A stretch of 64,000 nt of DNA from Parafrigoribacterium mesophilum (GCF_039652555.1 NZ_JBDJAF010000001.1:1178001-1242000); one strand, 5' to 3'; positions 43,003 through 52,167 are shown, counted from the stretch's first letter. The notes: a model not told the origin generated them from the letters alone. Numbers and translations: made by a program.

Positions 43003-44057
43003 CGCGTGCCGCCCTTCGTCGATGCCCGTTTCTTCAGTACCGGATCGACCTTCGTTCCGTCCACCCGCTCGGGTTCGAGGCCGCGGGCCGGCCACAGGCC
43101 CTGCGGCCGGAACACCATCACCACCACAAGCAGGATGCCGAACGCGAGGTATCGATAGACGGATGCTTCGCGTAACAGTTCCGGTAGCAGGCTGATGACG
43201 ATGGCGCCGATCACCACGCCGCGCATGTTTCCCATGCCGCCGAGCACCACGGCCATCAGCACGAGCGCGGATTGCAAGAACACGAAGCTCTGCGGCGAGA
43301 CCGCGGACAGGTGGGAGGCAAACAGCACTCCGCCGAAGCCGCCCCAAATGGCGCCGAAGATGTAGGCGAGCAACTTCACCTTGTAGGTGTGGATGCCCAT
43401 CGCCTCGGCGGCATCCTCGTCCTCGCGCACGTAGCGCCAGGCGCGTCCCAGCCGGGAACCGCGCAGCCGGGCCGAGGCGAGCACGAACGCGGACACCACC
43501 AGGATCGTCACGTAGTAGAAGATCGCCGGCTGCTGCAGGTCGAGGTCGCCGATGTGCAGCAGGCCGGGCACGCCGAAGATCCCGGACGGGCCGCCGGTGA
43601 CGCTGAGGTTGTTCGCCGTGATGCGAGTGATCTCGCCGAATCCGAGGGTGACAATGGCCAGATAGTCACTGCGCAGCCGCAGCGTTGGAGCGCCGATGAT
43701 GAGCCCGGCGAGCACGGTCATCACCAGCACGGCCGGGATCGTGAAGATCAGCGGCAGGTTGAAGCTTTTCGACACGATGCCCGCGGTATAGGCCCCGACC
43801 GCCATGAAGGCGATGTAGCCGAGATCCAGCAGTCCGCAGTAGCCAACCACGATGTTGAGCCCGGAGGCGAGCATCACGAAGATCGCTGCGGTCGTCATCA
43901 CGTTGAGGGCATACGGGGTGGCCGTCACGAACGGCGCGAGCAGCGCGATCCCGAACGCCACCCAGCCGAGGTGCTTGTTCTCCAAGATCCTGGACAGCAG
44001 CGAGGTGGGCGGACCCACTTTCAGGGGCGCGAGGGTCGTATCGACGTTGTCGCTCAT
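42999..44057 (-). CDS. livM: LIV-type ABC permease LivM
   Basis: A 352-residue permease with about nine membrane helices. GYCGLLDLGYIAFMAVGAYT (about residue 73) and the EAA-like LGFGEITRITANNL segment are family marks. It pairs with LivH to form the membrane channel. It lies directly after livH with no intergenic base. Confidence 0.93.
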   Translation of the reverse strand: MSDNVDTTLAPLKVGPPTSLLSRILENKHLGWVAFGIALLAPFVTATPYALNVMTTAAIFVMLASGLNIVVGYCGLLDLGYIAFMAVGAYTAGIVSKSFNLPLIFTIPAVLVMTVLAGLIIGAPTLRLRSDYLAIVTLGFGEITRITANNLSVTGGPSGIFGVPGLLHIGDLDLQQPAIFYYVTILVVSAFVLASARLRGSRLGRAWRYVREDEDAAEAMGIHTYKVKLLAYIFGAIWGGFGGVLFASHLSAVSPQSFVFLQSALVLMAVVLGGMGNMRGVVIGAIVISLLPELLREASVYRYLAFGILLVVVMVFRPQGLWPARGLEPERVDGTKVDPVLKKRASTKGGTR

Positions 44058-44951
44058 TCAGACACGCTCCGTGACGCGCTCGCCCAGGATGCCGGTGGGA
44101 CGCAGGGTGAGGAAGAGGATCAGCACGCCGAACGCGAAGACATCCCGCCACTGTCCGCCGAACAGGTCGGAGCCGAACGCCTCGACCAGGCCGAGGACGA
44201 GTCCCCCGAGCATCGCTCCCTTGATGTTGCCGATCCCGCCGATCACGGCCGCAGTGAACGCCTTGAGCCCGATGATGAACCCCATCAGGAAGTCGATCTT
44301 GCCGTAATAGGCGCCGGCCATCACCCCGGCGGCGCCCGCGAGGGCCGAGCCGATGAAGAACGTGCGAGTGATCACGGCGTCAACGTTGATACCCATCAGC
44401 AGCGACCCCTTCATGTCCAGGGCGATGGAACGCATCGCCCTGCCGGTCGAGGTCTTCTGGATGTAGGCGTTCAACCCGAACATGAGCACTGCGGCGATGA
44501 GCATCAGGATGATCTGCGGCAGAGAGATCCGGGCGCCGAGCACGCCGAAGACACCGCCCTCCAGCCGGACCGGGAAGGATCGTGGGTTCGGACCGGCGAT
44601 CGCGCTGACGCCGTACTCCAGCGAGAAGGAGGCGCCGACCGCGGTGATCAACACCGCGAGCCGCGGCGCGCTGCGTAGCGGTCGATAGGCGAGGCGTTCA
44701 ATGGCCACGCCCGCGACGCCGGTGAGCAGCATGCTCAGCAGCATCACGATGAGGAGGGCGAACAGGGACATCGAGGCGGAGATGCCGCCCACCGAGGTCA
44801 GCGCGGCGAAGCCGACGAACGCGCCGAGCATGTAGACGTCACCGTGCGCGAAGTTCAGCAGCTTGATGATGCCGTAGACCATGCTGTAGCCGAGGGCGAT
44901 CAACGCGTAGAACGAGCCGACGAACAGCCCGTCCCAAATTACCTGTGTCAT
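44058..44951 (-). CDS. livH: LIV-type ABC permease LivH
   Basis: A 297-residue permease with about eight membrane helices. GYSMVYGIIKLLNFAHGDVYM (about residue 21) is the hallmark of LivH. ATG at 44951 follows GGAG; the longer in-frame start adds a hydrophilic stretch without family support. It lies 77 bases after livK. Confidence 0.92.
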   Translation of the reverse strand: MTQVIWDGLFVGSFYALIALGYSMVYGIIKLLNFAHGDVYMLGAFVGFAALTSVGGISASMSLFALLIVMLLSMLLTGVAGVAIERLAYRPLRSAPRLAVLITAVGASFSLEYGVSAIAGPNPRSFPVRLEGGVFGVLGARISLPQIILMLIAAVLMFGLNAYIQKTSTGRAMRSIALDMKGSLLMGINVDAVITRTFFIGSALAGAAGVMAGAYYGKIDFLMGFIIGLKAFTAAVIGGIGNIKGAMLGGLVLGLVEAFGSDLFGGQWRDVFAFGVLILFLTLRPTGILGERVTERV

Positions 44952-45028
44952 ATGAGGTGCTCCGTCCCGAAAGTGGGACGGATGCCACGGGCGCCCGCAC
45001 TGGGCAACCCGCGGCATCCGTCAGCGAA

Positions 45029-46207
45029 TCAGGACAGCGCATCCTTCAGCACGAACTTGCCATCCTTGACTTCGAGGATGACGAATCCACCGCTGGAGAG
45101 CGTGTGCTCCGGGGTGAACTTCAGCGGGCCGGAGAACATCTCGAAGCCGTCGATGGCCTCGAGCGCCTTGATGATGTCGTCTCCGTTGGTGTTGCCGGCC
45201 TTCTTGATCGCCTCGGCGGCGACCCGCACGGCGTCGTATGACTGGGTCGAGTACGGACCGGGGTCGGCGCTGAACTTCGCCTTGTAGGCTTCGATCCACT
45301 TCTGGGCGTCTGCACCCTCGAGCGTGTCGGGCGTTTGCGTCATCGTGGCGAAGACACCCTCGGATCCGGCGCCGGCGATCTTCGGCAGGGACGGGTCGAC
45401 ACTGCCGTCGGCCACCATGATGGCGCCGGCGTATCCGGCCTGCTTGAGCTGGTTGATGACCAGCCCGCCTTCCTGGTAGTACGCGGTCCAGTAGACGAGC
45501 GCCGGGTTCTTGCTCATGATGTCGCGCACCACGGCGGAGTAGTCGCTCTCGCCCGCGGTCACCGACGTGTTGAGCACGACCTTGACGGCACCATCCGCCT
45601 CGATCTGAGCCTGCGTCTCGGTGGTGATGTCCTTCGAGTAGCTCGTGTTGTCATCGACCAGGGCGACGGTGGCGTAGTTCTGCTTCTTGATGAAGTCCAG
45701 CGCAGCGGTCGACTGCTGCTTGCCGGTGCCGTTGATCAGGAACACGTTCTTCAGCCCCTGCTTGACCAGGTCCTGCGAGTTGGCCGCCGGGATGATCATC
45801 GGCACGTCGGCCTTCTGGAAGATCGGCAGCGTGGGCAGCGTGGCGCCGGAGCAGTAGCCACCGACCGAGACCGTGACCCCGCTGGAGACGAGCTTGTTCG
45901 CCGCCGCGACCGCTTGCTGCGCATCGCAGGCGCCGTCTTCGACGAGCAGTTCAAGCTGGCGACCGTCAACACCGCCCGCCTTGTTGATCTCGTCGACGGC
46001 AAGCTGAGCGCCGTTCTTCATGTACGCGCCGGTCGGCGCGCTGCTGCCGGAGGTCGGTGCGACCATTCCCAGCTTGATGGGGCCCTTGTCGCCGCTGTCA
46101 CCGTTGTCGTTGCCGCCACCGAGCAAGCCGCCGCTGCAGCCGGATGTGACAAGCAGTACCGCCGTGGCGATACCGAGCAGTGCTGTGCTGCGTTTTCCGA
46201 ATTTCAT
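45029..46207 (-). CDS. livK: substrate-binding lipoprotein of LIV-type ABC transporter
   Basis: A 392-residue periplasmic-binding-like lipoprotein with the lipobox LLVTSGC (Cys about residue 24). The Peripla_BP_6 domain opens with IKLGMVAPTSGSSAPTGAYM and contains YKAKFSADPGPYSTQSYDAV near the end. It is the first gene of livKHMGF. ATG at 46207 follows GGAGAGG; an upstream GTG-type frame is not needed. Specificity for hydroxyproline is inferred from context. Confidence 0.92.
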   Translation of the reverse strand: MKFGKRSTALLGIATAVLLVTSGCSGGLLGGGNDNGDSGDKGPIKLGMVAPTSGSSAPTGAYMKNGAQLAVDEINKAGGVDGRQLELLVEDGACDAQQAVAAANKLVSSGVTVSVGGYCSGATLPTLPIFQKADVPMIIPAANSQDLVKQGLKNVFLINGTGKQQSTAALDFIKKQNYATVALVDDNTSYSKDITTETQAQIEADGAVKVVLNTSVTAGESDYSAVVRDIMSKNPALVYWTAYYQEGGLVINQLKQAGYAGAIMVADGSVDPSLPKIAGAGSEGVFATMTQTPDTLEGADAQKWIEAYKAKFSADPGPYSTQSYDAVRVAAEAIKKAGNTNGDDIIKALEAIDGFEMFSGPLKFTPEHTLSSGGFVILEVKDGKFVLKDALS

Positions 46208-46293
46208 TGTCTGCCTCTCCATTGATGTTGACAATCGGAGTGTTCCGCGCCGGGGATGATGCGAACGAACTCGTGATTGCGATCCGCGTCAGT

Positions 46294-46312
46294 ACAATAT
46301 GACACCCTATAG
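46294..46312. promoter_or_regulatory. possible weak GntR site upstream of livK
   Basis: ACAATATGACACCCTATAG shares TATG and the CTATAG edge with the two stronger sites at 41336 and 47085, but its second half-site is poor. It lies between gntR and livK, where control would be expected. Confidence 0.3.
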
Positions 46313-46321
46313 CCGGGTGCG

Positions 46322-47002
46322 TCAATCTGGCTCGCCCTGCAGCTGATCCCGGCCCCACCAGTCCACGACGTGTGCCAGGTGCGTACGGGTGAGTGTCTCC
46401 AGTTCCGCACCATCGCCGTCGGCCAGAAGCTCCAGCATCCGATGATGCTCCTCGGCGACCTCCGCGAGTTCGCGGCTGCGCGTCATCTGCACCAGATTCA
46501 CCATGCGGGTCTGGGACCGCAGCTCGCCGACCAGTCCGACAAGCCGCTTGTTGCCGCGCAGCGCGAGCAGGCCGAGGTGGAATTCCCGGTCACTCTCGAT
46601 GAACTCGGCCAACTCCGCCTTGCGGGCGTGCTCGGAGATCTCGTCGGCGAGCTTGCGCCAGCGCGGCATCGTGTCGGCGGGGAAGTCGCGGGCCAGATCC
46701 CGCATGGCGGGGGCTTCGAGCAGCTGTCTGAGCTCCACGATCTCGCGCAGGTCCTCGGCACTGACGGCAGTCACCCGGAAACCCTTGTTGCGCACCGAGG
46801 AGACGAAGCCGCGTTGCTTCAGATCCAGCAAGGCTTCCCGCACCGGCGTCGCCGACACGGCGAACTGCTGGGCCAAGGTCGGCACCGTCACCAAAGCCCC
46901 AGGTGCCAGCTCCCCCGACATGATCGCGGCGGCAAGGGATTTGCCGATGCGGTCTCGTAAGCTCGCATGGTGCTCGACTTCGCGAATGGCAGAAGCTGTC
47001 AC
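46322..47002 (-). CDS. GntR-family regulator with FCD domain
   Basis: About 226 residues. The winged helix (SLAAAIMSGELAPGALVTV, then QQFAVSATPVREALLDLKQRGF) is followed by an all-helical FCD ligand domain with metal-binding residues in EFIESDREFHLGLL and EEHHRMLELL. GTG at 47002 follows GAGGA; upstream GTG codons at 47014 and 47059 are alternatives. It is divergent from the racemase operon and probably controls the whole hydroxyproline island. Confidence 0.9.
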   Translation of the reverse strand: MTASAIREVEHHASLRDRIGKSLAAAIMSGELAPGALVTVPTLAQQFAVSATPVREALLDLKQRGFVSSVRNKGFRVTAVSAEDLREIVELRQLLEAPAMRDLARDFPADTMPRWRKLADEISEHARKAELAEFIESDREFHLGLLALRGNKRLVGLVGELRSQTRMVNLVQMTRSRELAEVAEEHHRMLELLADGDGAELETLTRTHLAHVVDWWGRDQLQGEPD

Positions 47003-47084
47003 AGGAGTCCTCACTGTCCCCGCGGGTGCGGCGTCACCGCCGTGCCCTCTCGTTCGCACTTATCCAGCATGCTCGATAGCATCC

Positions 47085-47101
47085 TAATATGTGCCATATT
47101 A
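47085..47101. promoter_or_regulatory. palindromic operator overlapping the racemase start codon
   Basis: TAATATGTGCCATATTA is a perfect 7-base inverted repeat with a 3-base spacer, and includes TATG-N3-CATA. It contains the ATG (47089) of the proline-racemase-family gene. A TAGCAT -10 at 47077-47082 would place the transcription start on that ATG, so bound GntR would block initiation. Confidence 0.6.
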
Positions 47102-48096
47102 CGGACGGCATCCGGGCGGTCGATTTTCACACCGCCGGCGAACCGTTCCGCATCGTCGCCGACGGGGTAACGGTGCCGGATGCGCCGACCGTGGCGGCGC
47201 GGCGGGTGCTGGCGCAGCGTTCCGTCGAGTTGGAGCGCGTCCGCGAACTTCTGTGCCGCGAGCCGCGCGGGCACGCGGACATGTATGGATGCTTCGTGGT
47301 GCCGCCCGACGATGACGGCGCCGATTTCGGGGTGCTGTTCTGGCACAACCACGGCTACTCGACCGCGTGCGGGCACGGCACGATCGCGCTCGGAGTGTGG
47401 GCGGTGCAGTCGGGTCGGGTCGCCTCTGACCCGGATGGCGACACCGAGGTGAGAATCGACGTGCCTTCCGGCCGCGTGGTCGCGACGGTGCGCCGTGTCG
47501 GTGGCATGATCGCCGGAGTGACGTTCCGCAATGTGCCGTCGTTCGTGATCGCCACGGCGCTGCCGTTGGAGACCTCGCGCGGCGCGGTGCCCGTCGATCT
47601 CAGCTACAGCGGTGCGATCTATGCGTCGGTGTCGGCGGTCGACCTCGGACTCGCCGTGGATCCGGAGCACTATGCGGACCTCATCGCGATCGGCCGGGAG
47701 ATCAAGTGGGCGCTGAACGAGTCGAGCTGGGCGCAGCATCCGGCCGATGCCAGGCTCAGCGGCGTGTACGGCACGATCATCTATGACGAGCTGGGCGATG
47801 ACGCGCAGGGGCCCCGCCAACGCAACGTGACGGTCTTCGCCGACGGCGAGGTGGACCGCTCCCCGTGCGGCTCGGGAACCGGCGCCCGCGTCGCGCTGCT
47901 CGCCGCCGCCGGGCGGCTCACGGCCGACCAGGTGTTCACACATGATTCGATCATCGGGACGCGGTTCACCGCGCGCGCCCTCCCGCATCCGAACGGCGTC
48001 GTTCCCGAGGTGGAGGGGATGGCCTACAAGACCGGGGAGCACGTCTTTTACCACGACGCCGCAGACCCGATCGGGACGGGATTTCTGCTGCGATGA
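47089..48096 (+). CDS. proline-racemase-family enzyme, probably for 3-hydroxyproline
   Basis: A 335-residue protein. VDFHTAGEPFRIV opens the fold. The first catalytic motif HNHGYSTACGHGTIALG (about residue 90) resembles trans-3-hydroxyproline dehydratases, but the second, DRSPCGSGTGARVA (about 263), keeps the racemase Cys where dehydratases have Thr. It could be an epimerase or a dehydratase. Its two coupled neighbours (reductase and enolase-type dehydratase) point to 3-hydroxyproline. The mRNA is probably leaderless. The next gene overlaps by four bases. Confidence 0.87.
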   Translation: MCHITDGIRAVDFHTAGEPFRIVADGVTVPDAPTVAARRVLAQRSVELERVRELLCREPRGHADMYGCFVVPPDDDGADFGVLFWHNHGYSTACGHGTIALGVWAVQSGRVASDPDGDTEVRIDVPSGRVVATVRRVGGMIAGVTFRNVPSFVIATALPLETSRGAVPVDLSYSGAIYASVSAVDLGLAVDPEHYADLIAIGREIKWALNESSWAQHPADARLSGVYGTIIYDELGDDAQGPRQRNVTVFADGEVDRSPCGSGTGARVALLAAAGRLTADQVFTHDSIIGTRFTARALPHPNGVVPEVEGMAYKTGEHVFYHDAADPIGTGFLLR

Positions 48097-49034
48097 CGGC
48101 CACCGTGAATATTTCCGCCGACGAGGTGTTCTCCCGGGTCGGTTTTGGTCAGGCCGTGCGTGCCGTGCAGGCGGCGTTCGACGCCGGACTGGACCCGGCT
48201 GCCGACTTCGAGCGCAGCGTGCTCGACGTCGATCACGGTCAGTTGCTGCTCATGCCGTCGGCGTCGCCGCGGTTCGTCGGAGTGAAGGTCGCCACCGTCG
48301 CCCCGGGTAATCCGGCACGCGGCCTGGAGCGCATCCAGGGCGTATATCTGCTGATGGATGCCGAGACGCTCGGCGTCGTCGCCACAATCGACGGGACGGC
48401 GCTCACCACGCTGCGCACGCCGGCGCTTTCGGCCGCGGCGGCGGACCACCTGGCTCCGGAACGGGTCGATCACCTGGCCGTGTTCGGTTCCGGACCGCAG
48501 GCTTGGGGTCATCTCCAGGCCCTGGCCACGATCCGCACGCTCGGCAGGGTCAGCATCGTGGGGCGGGACCAGCAGCGCGCCGCCGCCCTGGCTGAACGGA
48601 TTTCCGGGCTCGGTCTTCGGGCATCCGTGGGCGACGCCGACTCCGTGCGCGATGCGCAGTTGATCGTCTGCGCGACGACCGCGCGGCAGCCGCTTTTCGA
48701 CGGGCGCCTCGTGCCGGACGACTCGTGCACCATCGCTGTGGGTTCCCACGAGCCCGACGCCAGGGAATTCGACTCCGTGCTGGCAGCCCGCGCCCAACTG
48801 GTTGTGGAGGAGCGGTCGAGTGCGTTGCGGGAGGCCGGCGACGTGATTGTGCCGGTCGCCGAAGGCGTGATCGATCCGGCATCCCTGGTGCCGTTGCGCC
48901 GGATCCTCACCGGCCAGACCCCGCCGGACCGGAAGCGACCTCGCATCTTCAAAAGCGTAGGGATGTCCTGGGAAGACCTGGTCATCGCCAGCGCCGTCTA
49001 CGACAGCCCAGCACCCCAGGAAAGGCTCCGATGA
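48093..49034 (+). CDS. ornithine cyclodeaminase-family ketimine reductase
   Basis: A 313-residue NAD(P)H enzyme with the Rossmann motif HLAVFGSGPQAWGHLQAL (about residues 128-145) and the N-terminal substrate part SPRFVGVKVATVAPGN. In hydroxyproline loci this family commonly acts as delta1-pyrroline-2-carboxylate reductase, making L-proline. That is the most likely role here. True ornithine cyclodeaminase or alanine dehydrogenase activity is less likely. Overlaps both neighbours by four bases. Confidence 0.87.
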   Translation: MTATVNISADEVFSRVGFGQAVRAVQAAFDAGLDPAADFERSVLDVDHGQLLLMPSASPRFVGVKVATVAPGNPARGLERIQGVYLLMDAETLGVVATIDGTALTTLRTPALSAAAADHLAPERVDHLAVFGSGPQAWGHLQALATIRTLGRVSIVGRDQQRAAALAERISGLGLRASVGDADSVRDAQLIVCATTARQPLFDGRLVPDDSCTIAVGSHEPDAREFDSVLAARAQLVVEERSSALREAGDVIVPVAEGVIDPASLVPLRRILTGQTPPDRKRPRIFKSVGMSWEDLVIASAVYDSPAPQERLR

Positions 49035-50131
49035 AGATCACCTCGGTCGACGTGTTCGGCTACGACGTCCGCTACGCACACGGCGAATACGTCATGTCGA
49101 AGGGCCGGGCGGCCACTCACGAACTCGGCACGCTCGTGCGCCTGCGCACCGATGAGGGCCTCGATGGGTGGGGCGAAATCACCCCGCTGGGCGGAACCTA
49201 CCTGCCTACCTTCACCGCCGGCATCCGAAGCGCGCTCGAAATTCTGGGACACGCGGTGTTCGGGCAGGACCCGACGAACCTGTCGCGCGTCGCTCGGGCG
49301 ATGGATGCGGCGCTGCTCGGCCAGAACTATGCGAAGAGCGCCATCGACATCGCCTGTTGGGATCTGCTCGGCAAGGCCACCGGAAAGCCGGTGTCTGTGC
49401 TGCTCGGCGGCGTGCTGAACGACGACTTCCCGCTCTACGAGGCGGTGCCGCTCGGCGCGCCGGGAGCGATGGCCGACTTCGTTGCACAGCGGGCCGAGGC
49501 GGGCATCCGCCGGTTCCAACTCAAGGTTGGCAACGACCCTCTGGATGATGTGGCACGCGCCAAGGCGACCCGCGCCGTCGCCAGCGACGACACCATCATC
49601 ATCGCCGACTCCAACGGCGGCTGGAGCATCCTCGACGCGCAGATCGCGCTGCACCAGCTCGACGACGTTGCGGTGTACATCGAACAACCGTGCCGCACCA
49701 CCGACGATTGCATGATCGCGATGCGGGGGTCTCGACTGCCGCTGGTGCTCGACGAGTCGATCGTGACGGCCACGGACGTCTTCCACGCGAAGCACGATGC
49801 CCATGCCGCGTCGATCAACATCAAGATCAGTCGGGTCGGCGGCTTGACCAGGGCGGCGCGGATGCGCGACCTCATGCAGGACTTGAACCTGAAGGTGTCG
49901 ATCGAGGACATGTGGGGCGGCGACATCATCACCGCAGCGGTCAGCCACATTGCCGCAAGTACCCGCCAGGAGAGCCTGCTGATGGTCTCGTTCTTCAACG
50001 ACTGGACCGACGGCCATGTGGCCGGTTACGAGCCCCGTTCCCTAGACGGCCGCGGGTCGGCGCCGACGGCCCCCGGGCTCGGCATCACCGTGGACGCCGC
50101 AGCCCTCGGAGCACCGCTGTTCTCGGTCTAG
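49031..50131 (+). CDS. enolase-superfamily enzyme, probable cis-3-hydroxy-L-proline dehydratase
   Basis: A 366-residue mandelate-racemase/muconate-lactonising-type protein. The catalytic lysines lie in RRFQLKVGND (about residue 165) and INIKISRVGGL (about 265). Metal ligands are in IIADSNGGW, VYIEQPC and LVLDESIV. The pattern fits the cis-3-hydroxyproline dehydratase/hydroxyproline-betaine epimerase group. It would yield delta1-pyrroline-2-carboxylate for the adjacent reductase. Last gene of the coupled trio; an 82-base repeat follows. Confidence 0.85.
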   Translation: MKITSVDVFGYDVRYAHGEYVMSKGRAATHELGTLVRLRTDEGLDGWGEITPLGGTYLPTFTAGIRSALEILGHAVFGQDPTNLSRVARAMDAALLGQNYAKSAIDIACWDLLGKATGKPVSVLLGGVLNDDFPLYEAVPLGAPGAMADFVAQRAEAGIRRFQLKVGNDPLDDVARAKATRAVASDDTIIIADSNGGWSILDAQIALHQLDDVAVYIEQPCRTTDDCMIAMRGSRLPLVLDESIVTATDVFHAKHDAHAASINIKISRVGGLTRAARMRDLMQDLNLKVSIEDMWGGDIITAAVSHIAASTRQESLLMVSFFNDWTDGHVAGYEPRSLDGRGSAPTAPGLGITVDAAALGAPLFSV

Positions 50132-50168
50132 CCCCTTCCGCGTCGCCTCCCAGCCCCCCCTCCCAGCC

Positions 50169-50250
50169 CCCGTTTCAAGGAGTTTCTGTACTTCGGGCAC
50201 CTGGCTTCGGGCATCCGGGGGCCTCGGTGACAGAATCTCCGTGAGATGGG
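50169..50250. repeat. 82-base inverted-repeat element, copy 3
   Basis: Arms are CCCGTTTCAAGGAGTTTCTGT and ACAGAATCTCCGTGAGATGGG. Same length as copies 1 and 2, with GCATCCGGGGGCCT in the core (shared with copy 1). It lies in the convergent gap between the enolase-type gene (stop 50131) and gpmA (stop 50271). Confidence 0.83.
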
Positions 50251-50270
50251 TTCTGCGAAAAGGGGTCTGC

Positions 50271-51017
50271 CTACTTGGTGGCGCCCTGGGACGCTACGGC
50301 GGCAGCACCGGCAGCGGCAGCCTCCGGGTCGAGGTACTCCCCCGGCTTCGTCGGCCGGAACTCGTCATCCAGTTCGTAGACCAGCGGGATACCGGTGGGA
50401 ATGTTGAGACCCGTGATGTCAGCATCCGAGATGCCGTCCAGGTGCTTCACGAGGGCACGCAGCGAGTTGCCGTGCGCGGTGACGAGCACCGTCTTACCGG
50501 CGCCGAGGTCGTCGGTGATGTCCGATTCCCAGTACGGCAGCATGCGCTCGATGACGTCTTTGAGGCATTCCGTGCGGGGCAGCGCGTTGCCGAGGCCGGC
50601 GTAGCGGGGGTCGTGGGACTGCGAGAATTCGCTGTCGTCGTCCAGCGGCGGCGGCGGAACGTCGAAGGACCGCCGCCAGGTCATGAACTGCTCCTGGCCG
50701 TATTCGGCCAGGGTCTGGGCCTTGTTCCTGCCCTGCAGTGCCCCGTAGTGCCGTTCATTGAGACGCCAGCTGCGCTTCACGTCGATCCAGTCGCGGTCCG
50801 CGGCATCCAGCGCGATGTTCGCGGTCTGGATCGCGCGCTTCAGCACGCTCGTGTAGAGGATGTCGGGCAACAGTCCGGCGGAGACGAGCAGCTCACCGGC
50901 GCGTTTCGCTTCGGCTCGACCGCCCTCGCTCAGCGGAACGTCGACCCAGCCGGTGAACAGGTTCTCCTTGTTCCAGGTGGACTGTCCGTGCCGCAGGAGG
51001 ATGAGCGTGTGGGTCAT
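50271..51017 (-). CDS. gpmA: 2,3-bisphosphoglycerate-dependent phosphoglycerate mutase
   Basis: A 248-residue glycolytic enzyme interconverting 3- and 2-phosphoglycerate. The phospho-His is in LLRHGQSTWNKENLFTGWVD (His about residue 10); NERHYGALQG and the second catalytic His in VLVTAHGNSLRALVK (about 184) are present. Normal length. First of three same-strand genes whose order (mutase downstream of ygfZ and nitrobindin) is common in actinobacteria. Confidence 0.96.
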   Translation of the reverse strand: MTHTLILLRHGQSTWNKENLFTGWVDVPLSEGGRAEAKRAGELLVSAGLLPDILYTSVLKRAIQTANIALDAADRDWIDVKRSWRLNERHYGALQGRNKAQTLAEYGQEQFMTWRRSFDVPPPPLDDDSEFSQSHDPRYAGLGNALPRTECLKDVIERMLPYWESDITDDLGAGKTVLVTAHGNSLRALVKHLDGISDADITGLNIPTGIPLVYELDDEFRPTKPGEYLDPEAAAAGAAAVASQGATK

Positions 51018-51021
51018 GCTG

Positions 51022-52167
51022 TCAGCCTACCGAGGTAGGCGGGGGCGTTCCCTGCCGTTTCACCGCACCCAGGCGCGGCATCCGCGGCACCGCGGCGGTC
51101 GCTCCGGCATCCGGCGGCACGATGAGCTCCTGTGCCGCGGCGAGTGCCGTGCCGCCGGAGTCCACGGTGAGGACCGCCTCAGGATCGGTCGTGCGTTTGA
51201 CCACCGCGAGGGCAATCGGGCCGAGCTCGTAGTGCAACCCGGCCGAGGTGACCCGGCCGACAACCTTGTCGCCGAGAAGCACGTCGTCGCCGCCGGACGG
51301 CAGTACCCCCTCCGATCCGTCCAGGTTGAGCATCACTAGTCGGCGCGGCGGATGCCCGAGGTTGTGCACCTTGGCCACCGTCTCCTGTCCGCGATAACAG
51401 CCCTTGTTCAGGTGCACGGCCGACCTGAGCCAATCCAGCTCATGGGGAAGGGTCTTCGCGTCCACCTCCGCACCGAAGCTTGGTCGCCACGCCGCGATGC
51501 GCAACGCGTCATAGGCCAGCAGCCCGGCTGCCTTCAGCCGTCCGGATGCGACCTCGCCGGCGAGCGCGGGCAGGTCACCGCGTTCCACGAGACTCTCGCC
51601 CCAGTGCCACGCCTGGCCAGGATGCGGGTCTTGCCGGGCGTACTGATAGCCGCCGGGTGTCACTCGGGACCACGGATCCCGCCAGACCAACTCCATCCCG
51701 GCGTGGATGGTCGCCGGCGCCGACTGTCCGAACCTGCCGATCGTCGCGAACTGCTCGCTGCGGTCGGCCACGTCGACCTTCAACAGGAACTTCATCGAAT
51801 TCAGCCAGGCCAGCAGATCCGGTGCCTGCTCCCGCTCGAGCAGCAGCCACGTGGTAGCGCCGTCATCCAGCACGCGGGCGGCGTACTGGATGTGCCCCTT
51901 CGGGTCGAGCACCAGGGTCTCCGTGGATGCACCGGGGCGGAGCTCGGCGAGGCTTTGGCTCGTGACCGAGTGCAACCAGCTGAGACGGTCACTTCCGGTG
52001 ACCGACAGCACCGCGCGGTGCGAGAGGTCGACGACCGCGCCTTCTTCGGCCAGCGCCCGCTGCTCGCGAAGCGGATTGCCGTAGTGGCCGGCGACACCGG
52101 CGCCTGCGGCGTCACCGCCGACCGCGCCGGGCAGCGCCAGAAGACCGGGTAGCCGGTCAGTCGACAC
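51022..52167 (-). CDS. ygfZ: folate-binding protein YgfZ
   Basis: About 381 residues, GcvT-like fold. The family signature NKGCYRGQETVAKV (about residue 265) contains the conserved Cys. YgfZ binds tetrahydrofolate and helps maintain iron-sulfur enzymes. GTG at 52167 overlaps the nitrobindin stop by 11 bases; the longer open frame runs through that gene and is not real. Confidence 0.93.
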   Translation of the reverse strand: MSTDRLPGLLALPGAVGGDAAGAGVAGHYGNPLREQRALAEEGAVVDLSHRAVLSVTGSDRLSWLHSVTSQSLAELRPGASTETLVLDPKGHIQYAARVLDDGATTWLLLEREQAPDLLAWLNSMKFLLKVDVADRSEQFATIGRFGQSAPATIHAGMELVWRDPWSRVTPGGYQYARQDPHPGQAWHWGESLVERGDLPALAGEVASGRLKAAGLLAYDALRIAAWRPSFGAEVDAKTLPHELDWLRSAVHLNKGCYRGQETVAKVHNLGHPPRRLVMLNLDGSEGVLPSGGDDVLLGDKVVGRVTSAGLHYELGPIALAVVKRTTDPEAVLTVDSGGTALAAAQELIVPPDAGATAAVPRMPRLGAVKRQGTPPPTSVG

